DNA of 64,000 nucleotides from JBCBAP01 sp038532435 (lineage in GTDB: Bacteria > Pseudomonadota > Alphaproteobacteria > Rhodobacterales > Rhodobacteraceae): the NCBI GenBank assembly GCA_038532435.1, contig JBCBAP010000002.1, positions 62,001 through 126,000 of the forward strand, read 5' to 3'. The position numbers were made by a program, and so were the translations under genes. Shown piece by piece: positions 52,517-61,554 of the stretch (position 1 is its first letter; each line of letters starts with the position of its first letter). Below the pieces are notes generated by a model that saw only the letters and a list, made by a program, of their open reading frames with translations, had not been told where the DNA came from and ran no database searches.

Positions 52517-54871
52517 ATGCTTTTCGGTTTGGACGGGATCGAGATCGGTCTGATCATCACTTTCGCCTGCCTGTTCGGTGCGATCATGTCCGGCTTCCCG
52601 GTCGCCTTCGCCATCGGCGGGGCAGGGGTGCTGACCTTCGGGATCATCGCCGCACTCGACGGCTCCGGCCTGCTGATCCATCAGGCCATCGACACAAGGT
52701 CGGATGCCTACCGGGGGCTCGTCGATGCGGGCATCCCGCGGGACGCGATCAGTAAATTCAGATTCCCGGAACTGCCGGTCTACGAAACACCTCTGTTCCC
52801 GCAGGGCTGGGAAACCGCGCTCGACCGCAACCTGAGCTTTGTCGTCAACCGGATGAATGAACGGGTTTTCGCCGGTCAGTCCATCGAGACCCTTCTGGCG
52901 GTTCTGATGTTCGTGCTCATGGGCATCACGCTTGAGCGGTCGAAGATCGCGAACGACCTGCTCACCACCATGGCCCGCGTCTTCGGCCCGCTTCCGGGCG
53001 GGCTTGCGGTTTCAATCGTTGTTGTTGGTGCGTTCCTTGCGGCCTCCACCGGCATCGTCGGGGCGACCGTTGTCACCATGGGCCTGCTCGCCCTGCCGAC
53101 CATGCTGCGCAACAACTACTCGCCGGAGCTGTCAACCGGCGTGATTGCGGCTTCGGGTACGCTCGGTCAGATCATCCCGCCCTCTATCGTGATCGTCCTG
53201 CTCGGGACGCTCGCCGGGGATCTCTATGCGACGGCGCAGGAGGAACGGGCGCAGAATTTCGGCTGTTCGGACGCGCTCACCTATCTGGGTGAGGCGGCGG
53301 TGCTGTCCGTGGGCACGCTCTTTCAGGCTGCGATCCTGCCCGGTCTCTTCCTCGCGGCGCTCTACGGCGCCTACGCCTTCGGCTTTGCGCTCGTGTTTCC
53401 ACACCGCGCGCCGCCGGTGCTGGGCAATGGTGGGGCCACCACGGCGCTCAAGGGGCCGAACCATGGGCTGATCTGGTACCTCATCGTTCCTGTCCTCATC
53501 ATCGGCGTGACCATCGGTGCCCTTTCGACCGGCGTTGCGGGATCTCAGAACACGTTCGTCTCCTCGGTGTCCACGCAAGCCGAGCAGGCGGAGCTGCGGA
53601 CCAACGTGTCGGACACCTGCCGTGCGGCGATGATCAATCGCCACGGGCAGGAGAAGTGGGATCGAGCCGTCGCCCAACAGGAGGAACTCGACGCCAACGG
53701 CGGCGTTCAGGGACAGGAGACCCGCACGGCGGAGCAGATCGAGGCGCTGCGCGCGGTTCTTGTGGCCCAGGCCGCACCTCTATCCTCCGCCATGCTGCCC
53801 TTCTGGGTGCTGACCGCGCTGATGCTGGCACTCGCCTACGGGGTACAGCCCCAGGGCGCGCAGAAGCTTGTCGTGGGTGTCGGGGGGGTCGCGCTGGCCT
53901 TGCTGACAGACATCTTCCTGATCTCGCCGCTCACCTCGCCTGGCCTTTCGATCATGCTGCTGATCCCGGCGATCCTCATGATCCTCTATTCCGCACGCAC
54001 GGCGGTGACCCTGTTGGGCCAGAACGAGCTTCTCAAGGTTGTCTTCCCGCCCCTCGTGCTGATCGTCGCGGTGCTCGGCTCGATCCTCGGTGGGGTCACG
54101 AACCCGACGCCTGCCGCAGCACTCGGGGCTGCCGGTGCGATCATGCTCGCCGCCTACCGCAAGCTCGATGAAATCGAGGGTGCGTCGGGCAAGCCGATCA
54201 TCATCGCCGCGTTCGCCATGGTCATCATGCTGCTTCTGGGCGTGAACTTTGATCTAAGGGCGAACATCGAGGTCGTCACGTTCGAGAACGGCGTTGCGAT
54301 TGCCGTCGCCATGCTCTGCTATCACATCGCGATGATTGGGCTGCTTTACGGCTGCTGGGTCCTGTTCCGGGAACGGGTGCTCAGTCCTGTGGTGCGAGAG
54401 ACGGCGAAGGTCACGTCCATGGTCTTCGCCATCCTGATCGGATCACAGGTACTCAACCTCGTCGTGATCTCCTACGGTGGCGAGCACTACATCCAGCAGT
54501 TCCTCAAGAGCTTCGACAACGAATTCCAGGTCTTCCTGATCGTGATGCTGGTGCTTTTCATCCTCGGCTTCGTGCTCGACTTCCTCGAGATCATCTACAT
54601 CGTCATCCCGATCGTGGGGCCGGTGATCTATGGCGGCACGATGGATCCGAAGTGGGTGACGATCATGATCGCGGTGAACCTGCAGACGAGCTTCCTGACG
54701 CCGCCCTTCGGCTTTGCGCTGTTCTATCTGCGCGGAGTTGCGCCGCCGGAGGTCACGACCGGCCACATCTACCGCGGCGTGGCCCCGTTCGTCCTGATCC
54801 AGGTGGTCGGCCTCGCGCTGCTGTGGCTCTTCCCCGGCATCGTGACGATCGTCCCCGATCTTCTCGGCTGA
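52517..54871 (+). CDS. TRAP transporter large membrane subunit (DctM), extended
   Basis: A 784-residue DctM, almost twice the usual 425. The core helices start GIEIGLIITFACLFGAIMSGFPVAFAIGGAG and include SLLGATVVTMGLLALPTMLRNNYSPELSTGVIAASGTLGQIIPPSIVIVLLG and LDFLEIIYIVIPIVGPVIYGGTMDP. A soluble insertion (about 330-430, with STQAEQAELRTNVSDTC and AVAQQEELDANGG) and extra C-terminal helices account for the length. Such long DctM proteins occur in marine Rhodobacterales. It is the last gene of the TRAP unit. Confidence 0.9.
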   Translation: MLFGLDGIEIGLIITFACLFGAIMSGFPVAFAIGGAGVLTFGIIAALDGSGLLIHQAIDTRSDAYRGLVDAGIPRDAISKFRFPELPVYETPLFPQGWETALDRNLSFVVNRMNERVFAGQSIETLLAVLMFVLMGITLERSKIANDLLTTMARVFGPLPGGLAVSIVVVGAFLAASTGIVGATVVTMGLLALPTMLRNNYSPELSTGVIAASGTLGQIIPPSIVIVLLGTLAGDLYATAQEERAQNFGCSDALTYLGEAAVLSVGTLFQAAILPGLFLAALYGAYAFGFALVFPHRAPPVLGNGGATTALKGPNHGLIWYLIVPVLIIGVTIGALSTGVAGSQNTFVSSVSTQAEQAELRTNVSDTCRAAMINRHGQEKWDRAVAQQEELDANGGVQGQETRTAEQIEALRAVLVAQAAPLSSAMLPFWVLTALMLALAYGVQPQGAQKLVVGVGGVALALLTDIFLISPLTSPGLSIMLLIPAILMILYSARTAVTLLGQNELLKVVFPPLVLIVAVLGSILGGVTNPTPAAALGAAGAIMLAAYRKLDEIEGASGKPIIIAAFAMVIMLLLGVNFDLRANIEVVTFENGVAIAVAMLCYHIAMIGLLYGCWVLFRERVLSPVVRETAKVTSMVFAILIGSQVLNLVVISYGGEHYIQQFLKSFDNEFQVFLIVMLVLFILGFVLDFLEIIYIVIPIVGPVIYGGTMDPKWVTIMIAVNLQTSFLTPPFGFALFYLRGVAPPEVTTGHIYRGVAPFVLIQVVGLALLWLFPGIVTIVPDLLG

Positions 54872-55356
54872 CGGATGGGTCCGGAGGCCTAGCGCGCTGA
54901 TCGTAAAGGTACGCTGGACCTCCCATACGGCGCGCACCTAAGCCGGACGCATCATCGCCACCGCAGGTCCGCCCATATGGACTGGCGATCTGCTTCCGTC
55001 GAGGACTCCTCTTCTAGCTTGGAAGGCATGACGGCTAGAGTGCGTTGATCATCTGGTGGACCACTACTTACCGACTATCTCCGCCGCCCAATTTTCGCGC
55101 CGCGTCCCGCGAAGCGAGACGGGGAAGCACGTGGCAGATGTCGCACCATTCGTCGTCCGCACCATCGGGCTGGTGATCGGTTTGGGCCGGGTTTCCCGGT
55201 CACTAGGTTCGCTGGTTTGATGCACATAGAGTTTCAATCAGCAGCTGCATCGTCATCCCATTGACCGCCGATGGTGCTCTTGCCATTCGTCGGAGCCAGA
55301 CCTAACCGCAGGCGCAATCCATGCGAGGCGCCGCAGCCCCCGGACCCGCAGACCCG
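54872..55356. other. Intergenic region, no gene seen
   Basis: About 485 bases between dctM and bpt. No frame with recognisable product, no tRNA, and no strong terminator or palindrome was found. Some reverse-strand frames are open for a while but look random. Base use is more mixed than in neighbouring genes, so it may hold decayed mobile-element sequence, but nothing identifies one. Confidence 0.5.
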
Positions 55357-56178
55357 CTACCGCTTTCCGCGCGTCCGGGGCAGGTGGATCGCGGCGACCT
55401 GGTCATCGATCGGGTCGGCGTTGAGCGGGTTGCGGTCCGTCACCACTTTCTCGGGATCTACCAGATCCTGCCATACCCCGCCCCGATAGATCTCCAGCGG
55501 TCGAAAGTTGCACTTGTAGTGCATCTTCGGGCTCCCGGGCACCCAGTAACCCAGATAGACATAGTCGAGCCCTGCCTCCCGCGCGATCTCCACATGATCG
55601 AGGATGAGGTAGGTGCCGAGGGACCGTGCAGCCTCCGCCGGGTCGAAGAAGCTGTAGACCATGGAGAGCCCGTCCTTCAGCACGTCCGTCAGGCAGACGG
55701 CGGTCAGGTTGCGAGGGGCATCCTCGCGCCGGTACTCGATGACCCGGCTGCGCACCGGCGTCTCCTCGACCATGGCGGCGAACTCGAACATGTCCATGTC
55801 CGCCATGCCCCCGTCCGCGTGACGGGTGTCGAGGTAGCGGGCGAAGAGGTCGTATTGCTCTTCGGTTGCCCAGGGACTCGTCCCCTCGCGCACCAGATCA
55901 GCATTGCGCTTGCTCACCCGGCGTTGGGAGCGGGTGGGGGCGAAGTCGCGAACCCTGATCCGGGCGGACAAGCAGGCAGCGCAGTCCGCGCACGACGGGC
56001 GGTAAAGCACGTTCTGGGACCGGCGGAACCCCTGCTGGGACAGCGCGTCGTTCAGATCCTGGCTGTCCGCCCCCTGCAGGGCTGTGAACAGCTTCCGTTC
56101 AACCCGGTTGGGCAGATACGGGCAGGTCTGCGGTGCAGTCACGTAGAACTGCGGCATATCCGGAGTCAGGTGGCGCAT
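55357..56178 (-). CDS. bpt: Aspartate/glutamate leucyltransferase Bpt
   Basis: A 273-residue aminoacyl-tRNA-protein transferase that adds leucine to N-terminal Asp or Glu, feeding the N-degron pathway. The N-terminal ATE domain has CPYLPNRVERKLF and a cysteine cluster (CADCAACLSARI), and the C-terminal ATE domain has YSFFDPAEAARSLGTYLILDHVEIAREAGLDYVYLGYWVPGSPKMHYK. The CxxC pattern fits Bpt/Ate1. The gene ends the DUF2852-RDD-bpt group, with a hairpin before it. Confidence 0.92.
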   Translation of the reverse strand: MRHLTPDMPQFYVTAPQTCPYLPNRVERKLFTALQGADSQDLNDALSQQGFRRSQNVLYRPSCADCAACLSARIRVRDFAPTRSQRRVSKRNADLVREGTSPWATEEQYDLFARYLDTRHADGGMADMDMFEFAAMVEETPVRSRVIEYRREDAPRNLTAVCLTDVLKDGLSMVYSFFDPAEAARSLGTYLILDHVEIAREAGLDYVYLGYWVPGSPKMHYKCNFRPLEIYRGGVWQDLVDPEKVVTDRNPLNADPIDDQVAAIHLPRTRGKR

Positions 56179-56202
56179 CGGGTCCCATCATAGACACAGC
56201 AA

Positions 56203-56230
56203 AGGTTGCCAAGCTCTCACTCGGCAACCT
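56203..56230 (-). terminator. Hairpin between RDD gene and bpt
   Basis: AGGTTGCC and GGCAACCT form a perfect 8-bp stem with a 12-base loop; on the minus strand only TTT follows, so termination would be partial. Lies 23 bases after the RDD stop and 25 before the bpt start. Confidence 0.35.
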
Positions 56231-56252
56231 ACCGCCTAACCTAGCACGCCTG

Positions 56253-56729
56253 TCAATCGATAGGGGTGTTAATTGCTGTGCTTCCCAGCAGCAAATCGTG
56301 CAGTGCCTGGCCCTGACGGGTGCCGACCATCAGAATGATCGAGATGATCTGGGCGATTACGATGGTGGTCGCGATCATGTAGGCCGTCGTGTGCACGATC
56401 GCCTGTCCGCCGGTGAAGCGGTCGCCGCGCCCGTCGCGGAACTCGATTCCCATCAGCCGCATACCCGGCGTGGCGGAGGCGGCACTGATCGTACCGACAC
56501 GGTAGAGCCAGCTTATGACCACGATGGTCACGGGCCAGACCCAGAACGCCAGCGTCAGGGTAAGCAGGCCCACCACCGCGCTCAGCAGCACCACCGCGAC
56601 CGCGTCGATGAACCAGGCGATGAGCCGCTTGACCGCCACACCATCGTAGAACTGCGGCTGGCGGTGGGGGTCCGGCAGGGAGTGATACGGATCGGGAGTG
56701 TAGGGGGAGGCTGTCATCGGTCCAAACAT
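56253..56729 (-). CDS. RDD-domain membrane protein
   Basis: A 158-residue protein with the RDD signature in FYDGVAVKRLIAWFIDAVAVVLLSAVVGLL (R-x-x-A-W-x-x-D) and a second hydrophobic pair (VTIVVISWLYRVGTISAASATPGMRLMGIEFRD and IVHTTAYMIATTIVIAQIISIILM). Function unknown; it may be an ion transporter or stress protein. It sits with DUF2852 upstream and bpt downstream, a conserved group in Rhodobacterales. Confidence 0.85.
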   Translation of the reverse strand: MFGPMTASPYTPDPYHSLPDPHRQPQFYDGVAVKRLIAWFIDAVAVVLLSAVVGLLTLTLAFWVWPVTIVVISWLYRVGTISAASATPGMRLMGIEFRDGRGDRFTGGQAIVHTTAYMIATTIVIAQIISIILMVGTRQGQALHDLLLGSTAINTPID

Positions 56730-56785
56730 GTCTGGGGGAGGGGAGACTGCCCCGCAGGAGCGCGGGGCAGGGAGGGCGTCAGGGA

Positions 56786-57175
56786 TCAGGCGGGCTGGGC
56801 GTCGTCCACCGGACCCTGCGGGTTGCTGCGACGGTCGGCCATGAACTGGTCGAATTCGGCCCGATCCTTAGCGGCCTTCAGCCGGTCGAGGAAGCCCTTG
56901 AAGGCGTCCTGTTCGTCCTCCAGCCGCTTCAGCGTCTCTTCGCGATAGGAATCGAACGCGGAGTTGCCGGTCGGGGTGAAGCTGGACTTACGGCTCCAGC
57001 GTTTGTGGGATTTGTTGCAGCTCATGCGATTGCTCCAGATCATGTAGAAGAGAAGGGCGAGACCGATCGGCCAGAAGAAGATGAAGCCCAGCACCATCGC
57101 GGCGATCCAGGCTCCCTTGCCCTTCGAGTCCAACCATGCCTCGGCGGAATTCAGGTAGTGGGCGGGGGATTTCAT
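56786..57175 (-). CDS. DUF2852 membrane protein
   Basis: A 129-residue protein. The ATG at 57175 follows GAGAGGACACC. One hydrophobic segment (AWIAAMVLGFIFFWPIGLALLFYMIWS) is followed by a cytosolic coiled region (DSYREETLKRLEDEQDAFKGFLDRLKAAKDRAEFDQFMADRR). DUF2852 is common beside RDD and Bpt genes in this order. Function unknown. Confidence 0.87.
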   Translation of the reverse strand: MKSPAHYLNSAEAWLDSKGKGAWIAAMVLGFIFFWPIGLALLFYMIWSNRMSCNKSHKRWSRKSSFTPTGNSAFDSYREETLKRLEDEQDAFKGFLDRLKAAKDRAEFDQFMADRRSNPQGPVDDAQPA

Positions 57176-57356
57176 CGGTGTCCTCTCAATGTAAATGTTA
57201 TTCACATTCACATATCTGGGAAGTGAACAGCCGGATTCAATAGCCATTTGTCAAAAAAGCGACATGGTCCGTCCACGTGTTGCCCCCGCACCGTAAAGGT
57301 TTCGGTAACTGCGCGTTGTTATCCCGGTGTCACGTCATGGTGGCCTGTGGGGAACA

Positions 57357-59096
57357 ATGCCTGAGACCTGTCATACCGAGGAGGTACTGACACTCGAACA
57401 GTTCCAGTCTGTGCTGGAGCGTAGCCCCGATCCGGTGTTCGTGAAGTCGAACGCGGGCAAGTACATCTTCTGCAATGCGGCCTTTGCCGACGCGGCGGAA
57501 GAGACCGACATCGTGGGCAGGTACGACTATGAGGTGTTTCCCCAAAGCATGGTCGACGATTGGATTGGCGAGGATGCGGAGGTCTTCGCGGGCAAGACCG
57601 TCGTGCGGGAGGATCGAACGCGGGACGGGCGGGTTTTCCTCACAAAACTCGTGCCCGTGCAGCTTGAATCCGGCCCCGGCCTGCTCGGCACCCGCATCGA
57701 TGTGACTGAGCACCGGCTCGATCAGCTTGAGACCATCGAGGCGATCACGCGGCTCAAGCGGCAGGCGGAAATGCGCGCCTTTGAGCTGGAGGACGCGCGG
57801 GACCGGATCGAATATGTCTCCCTCCACGATCCCCACACGGGGATCGCGAACCGCCGCTACCTCGAACAAGTGTTGGCCGACCACCGGGAGGCGGGGACGG
57901 AGCTTGCGGTGCTTCACGTGGATCTGGACCGGTTCAAGCAGGTCAATGACACGCTTGGGCACGCCGCTGGCGATCACGTGCTCCGCGCCTTCACCACACG
58001 GCTGACCAGCGTGACCCGGCTGGGTGACTTCGTGGCCCGGGTCGGCGGGGACGAGTTTCTCGTGATCTGCGAGGATGGCCGGGATCTCGAGCCGCTGATC
58101 ACGCTCGGCGAACGGATTGTGAAGGTGGCCCGGGATCCGATTCCGTATCAGGACACCCAGTGCCGGATCGGGGCGAGCATCGGTGTTGCCCGCTCCCGGG
58201 ACACGGACGGGGACTATGACCGGATGCTCTCCAACGCGGACATCGCGCTTTACAGCGCGAAGGCGCGCGGCCGGAACCGGGTTGACTGGTTCTCCCCGGA
58301 GATGCGGGAGGAGACGTCTAGCGCTGCGCAACTTGGCGAGGATCTGGAGCGGGCTCTCGAACAGAACCAGTTCGTGCCCCACTACCAGCTCCAGTTCTGC
58401 GCGCGCACCCTCCGGCCCATTGGCGTCGAGGCGGGCGCGCGCTGGTTGCATCCGAGCAGGGGGCTGCTCGGACCGCGGGATTTCCTGTCCGCCGCGTCCC
58501 GGATCGGGATCCTAGAATTCATCGAGGAGGGCATTTTCGAGCGTGCAACGGCGGAGATCGACGTCTTGCGTGCGGCGGCGGAGGCACCGCTCCGCCTGTC
58601 CCTCAACGTCACGGCGAAGCGGCTGATGCATTCGAGCCTGATGGAAACGGTCCGCGCGCTTTCGATCGGACCGGGAGAGCTCAGTTTCGAATTACAGGAA
58701 GCGGTCCTTTTCGAAAGCGTGGACGCCGCCGGTCAGGTGGTGCTCGACGGATTGCGGGAGCTAGGGATTGGCATCGAGGTCGACGATTTCGGAACCGGGG
58801 ATGCGTCGATCCTGACGCTCATGCGCCTCAGCCCGGACCGGGTGAAAATCGACGAGACCTTCATCGCAGGTGTCGCGTCGGACGCGGGCGCGCGGGATCT
58901 TGTGACCGCAATGATCGGTGTCGCCCGGTCCCTCGACATCGCGGTCACGGCGGAGGGGGTTGAGACCATCGCACAGCAGGACGTGCTGCGCGATCTGGGC
59001 TGCGATGTCCTGCAGGGCTTCCTCTATGGCGGCTACATGGATGTGCGGGAGCTTGCAGCCTTCCTGCGCACCCGCCACGATCGGCGCCGCGCCTGA
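57357..59096 (+). CDS. PAS-GGDEF-EAL cyclic-di-GMP protein
   Basis: A 579-residue protein. The ATG at 57357 is favoured by GGGGAACA. An N-terminal PAS domain (LEQFQSVLERSPDPVFVKSNAGKYIFCNAAF) leads to a GGDEF domain with intact RVGGDEFLV and an inhibition-site RxxD (TRLGDFVARV, five residues before), so it can probably make cyclic di-GMP. The EAL domain keeps the catalytic glutamates and metal residues (DDFGTG, KIDETFI, AEGVET, QGFLYG) but reads EAG in place of EAL and GTGDAS in place of GTGYSS, so phosphodiesterase activity may be altered. It may set the level read by the MshEN glycosyltransferase. Confidence 0.9.
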   Translation: MPETCHTEEVLTLEQFQSVLERSPDPVFVKSNAGKYIFCNAAFADAAEETDIVGRYDYEVFPQSMVDDWIGEDAEVFAGKTVVREDRTRDGRVFLTKLVPVQLESGPGLLGTRIDVTEHRLDQLETIEAITRLKRQAEMRAFELEDARDRIEYVSLHDPHTGIANRRYLEQVLADHREAGTELAVLHVDLDRFKQVNDTLGHAAGDHVLRAFTTRLTSVTRLGDFVARVGGDEFLVICEDGRDLEPLITLGERIVKVARDPIPYQDTQCRIGASIGVARSRDTDGDYDRMLSNADIALYSAKARGRNRVDWFSPEMREETSSAAQLGEDLERALEQNQFVPHYQLQFCARTLRPIGVEAGARWLHPSRGLLGPRDFLSAASRIGILEFIEEGIFERATAEIDVLRAAAEAPLRLSLNVTAKRLMHSSLMETVRALSIGPGELSFELQEAVLFESVDAAGQVVLDGLRELGIGIEVDDFGTGDASILTLMRLSPDRVKIDETFIAGVASDAGARDLVTAMIGVARSLDIAVTAEGVETIAQQDVLRDLGCDVLQGFLYGGYMDVRELAAFLRTRHDRRRA

Positions 59097-59103
59097 CCGC
59101 GCG

Positions 59104-59736
59104 TCAGTCCCCGGGGATCAGCCCCAGACCCCGCAGGTAGATCCCGGTGCCCGATTCCAGCAGCTCCTCGGGCGAAAACGGCGCCCGTGCGCCCGGTGCA
59201 CCCCGGGCAAAAAGCTCCACCACTCCGTGGGACATCGCCCAGATGTGATGGCTCACCATCCGCGCAGGGGGCCGCTTTTCCGGCGGAAGGTGGGAGGCAA
59301 GCTCCTCCGCCGCCTGCGTCAGCACCCCCATTGCCCGGTCGGAGGCCGCCGCGAGCGCGGAATTGCGGGCAAAGTTCACACCGCTTTCGAACATCGCGAT
59401 GTAGTGGCCCGGCTGCGCGCGGGCGAAGCTCAGATAGGCCCGCCCCACCCGCTCAAAGGAGGACAGTGCCGAAGGCTGCCCGTCGCCATACGCGGTCTCC
59501 ATCAGATCCGCAAAGATTTCAAAGCCTTGCCGGGCGACCTCCTCGATCAGCTCCTCCCGGCCCTTGAAATGGCGGTAAGGGGCGGCGGGGCTCACGCCCG
59601 CGAACCGGGCCGCCTCCGCAAGGGTGAAGCCCGTGGGCCCCTTTTCCTCGATCAGCGACAGCGTCGCCTCGACCAAGGCCTGGCGAAGGTTGCCATGGTG
59701 ATATCCCCGCCGACCGGGTTTTTCCTGCTTGGTCAT
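59104..59736 (-). CDS. TetR-family transcriptional regulator (WHG-type)
   Basis: A 210-residue regulator with ATG at 59736 (a TTG at 59742 is also in frame). The helix-turn-helix is TLAEAARFAGVSPAAPYRHFKGREELIEEVARQG. The C-terminal TetR_C_13 (WHG) ligand domain has RMVSHHIWAMSHGVVELFARGAPG. Ligand unknown. The PPK2 gene starts 18 bases upstream and both are on the minus strand, so they may be co-transcribed. Confidence 0.87.
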   Translation of the reverse strand: MTKQEKPGRRGYHHGNLRQALVEATLSLIEEKGPTGFTLAEAARFAGVSPAAPYRHFKGREELIEEVARQGFEIFADLMETAYGDGQPSALSSFERVGRAYLSFARAQPGHYIAMFESGVNFARNSALAAASDRAMGVLTQAAEELASHLPPEKRPPARMVSHHIWAMSHGVVELFARGAPGARAPFSPEELLESGTGIYLRGLGLIPGD

Positions 59737-59753
59737 GGGCAAGATATAGGCAT

Positions 59754-60632
59754 TCAGCCGCCGATCCCCATGATCTCCGGCCCGCCGACGATCTCCGGGT
59801 CGTGGGGCCAGAGTGCGTCATCGTCCCGCCCCTCGTAGGGCAGCGCCCGCAAGATATGGCTGAGTGCTGCGAGCCGCGCGCGCCGTTTGTCGTCAGAGCG
59901 GACGACTGTCCAGGGACAGAAGGGCAGGTGCGTGCGCTCAAATGTTTCCGCGATGGCGTCGGTGTAGGCATCCCACTTCTTCAGCCCTGCGGCGTCGATG
60001 CCCGAAAGCTTCCACTGCTTGAGCGGATCGGATTCCCGGGCGAGAAAGCGGCGCAGCTGCTCAGCCCGGCCCACGTTGAGCCACAGCTTGATCACGTGCA
60101 TCTCCGCCTGGGCGATCATCTCTTCGAACCGCGGCACCTGGGTGAAGAACCTCTCCCGCTGTTCATCGGTGCAGAAGCCGAACACATGCTCGACGACGCC
60201 GCGGTTGTACCAGGACCGGTCGAAGCAGACGATCTGCCCTGCCGCGGGCAGGTGGGCGACGTAACGCTGGAAGTACCACTGGCTCGCCTCGACGTCCGAC
60301 GGTTTGGGGAGTGCGACGACTTTGCAGACCCGCGGATTGAGGTTCTCGCGGAACCGTTTGATCGTCCCGCCCTTGCCTGCTGCGTCGCGCCCTTCGAAAA
60401 CGATCGCGACTTTCGCGTCGGTTGCCTTCGCCCAGGCCTGCATCTTCACCAGTTCGACCTGGATCGCCTCATAGGCCTCTTCGTACACGTCCTTGTCGAG
60501 CCGCTCATCGTAAGGATAGCCCGCGTCGATGATGTCGTTCTTGCCGCCATCCTCGATCGCCTTGCGCACCGATTTCGGCGCGTCATCCTCGAAATACGCG
60601 CTGATTGCCCCGTCCAGCGGCTTCTGTCCCAT
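59754..60632 (-). CDS. ppk2: Polyphosphate kinase 2 (PPK2)
   Basis: A 292-residue PPK2. Walker A is GRDAAGKGG, Walker B is CFDRSWYNRG, and the lid arginines lie in SDDKRRARLAALSHIL. It transfers phosphate between polyphosphate and NDP/NMP. The start ATG at 60632 follows GGGAGGCGAGC; the longer frame adds only a non-family leader. The hydrolase gene lies 55 bases upstream. Confidence 0.93.
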   Translation of the reverse strand: MGQKPLDGAISAYFEDDAPKSVRKAIEDGGKNDIIDAGYPYDERLDKDVYEEAYEAIQVELVKMQAWAKATDAKVAIVFEGRDAAGKGGTIKRFRENLNPRVCKVVALPKPSDVEASQWYFQRYVAHLPAAGQIVCFDRSWYNRGVVEHVFGFCTDEQRERFFTQVPRFEEMIAQAEMHVIKLWLNVGRAEQLRRFLARESDPLKQWKLSGIDAAGLKKWDAYTDAIAETFERTHLPFCPWTVVRSDDKRRARLAALSHILRALPYEGRDDDALWPHDPEIVGGPEIMGIGG

Positions 60633-60687
60633 GCTCGCCTCCCGTGTTTTGGATACCCTGACCGAGCGATCCGGCGGGCGCAAGCGC

Positions 60688-61554
60688 TCAGCCCAGCCCG
60701 TCCCTGATCCGGTCGAGGGCGGCGAAGAACGGATCGATGTGGCTGTGATGGGGCATGTGGCCCGCGTTTTCCAGGAGCGTGAGACGTCCGTTCGGCACCG
60801 CCTTGATCAGGTGCGCGGTGTGAATGTCGAAGGGCACGATGGTGTCGGAGGTGCCGTGTATCATCTCCACGGGCATGGTGAGCCCCGGGTAGTGCGGCGT
60901 CATCTCGACCACCCGCGGCTTCAACCTCGCAACGTCCGCCGCGTTCCACCTCACGGAGGTGTAGCGCAGGGCGAGTGCGGCGCCGATATGGTCCGGATAC
61001 CCGTCAGGCGCTGTTATCGGGTCGAACACCCGGTTGAGCGTGTCCCGGACCAGCGTGTCCGAGGCAAAAAGAGGGTAGAGTAGCGCGACCGGCGGCCCCA
61101 GCAGCCAGTGATCCGTGAGCACGTAGATCTGCGCCACCGTGCCCTCCCACCTGTGGCTCGGTGCCGCAAGGAGGCAGAGCGCGCTCACCTGTTCCGGCAC
61201 TTCGATGGCCCAGGCGAGCGCAACGGTGCCGCCGAAGGAGTGTCCCGTGACCACGGCGCGCTCCGCGCCGAGCGCCCGCGCAGCCTTTGCCAAGTGGCGG
61301 GCTTGGACGCGTGGATCGTCTGCGCCAGCGACCCGGTCCGAATAGCCGTGACCGGGGCGGTCCATCGCGATGACGTCAAAGCGCTCCGCCAGACGGTCCA
61401 CATGCTGGAACGTCCAGTCCCGCACGTTCCCGCTCGCCCCGTGGATCAGGATCAGCGTCGGCCCCTCGCCCTTACGGACATAGTGCACCTTAGCCCCGTC
61501 CACGGTGGCGAACGCCCCGACAGGCGGCGGAAGGTCTAGGCGCCAGCCCATCAC
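60688..61554 (-). CDS. Alpha/beta-fold hydrolase
   Basis: A 288-residue hydrolase. The oxyanion segment is LIHGASGNVRDW, the nucleophile elbow is VTGHSFGGTVA, the acid is probably the aspartate in IHGTSDTIVPFD and the histidine is in NAGHMPHHSH. It starts with GTG at 61554, overlapping the metA stop (GTGA); ATG at 61551 is the alternative. Substrate unknown; translational coupling to metA is suggestive. Confidence 0.85.
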   Translation of the reverse strand: MMGWRLDLPPPVGAFATVDGAKVHYVRKGEGPTLILIHGASGNVRDWTFQHVDRLAERFDVIAMDRPGHGYSDRVAGADDPRVQARHLAKAARALGAERAVVTGHSFGGTVALAWAIEVPEQVSALCLLAAPSHRWEGTVAQIYVLTDHWLLGPPVALLYPLFASDTLVRDTLNRVFDPITAPDGYPDHIGAALALRYTSVRWNAADVARLKPRVVEMTPHYPGLTMPVEMIHGTSDTIVPFDIHTAHLIKAVPNGRLTLLENAGHMPHHSHIDPFFAALDRIRDGLG

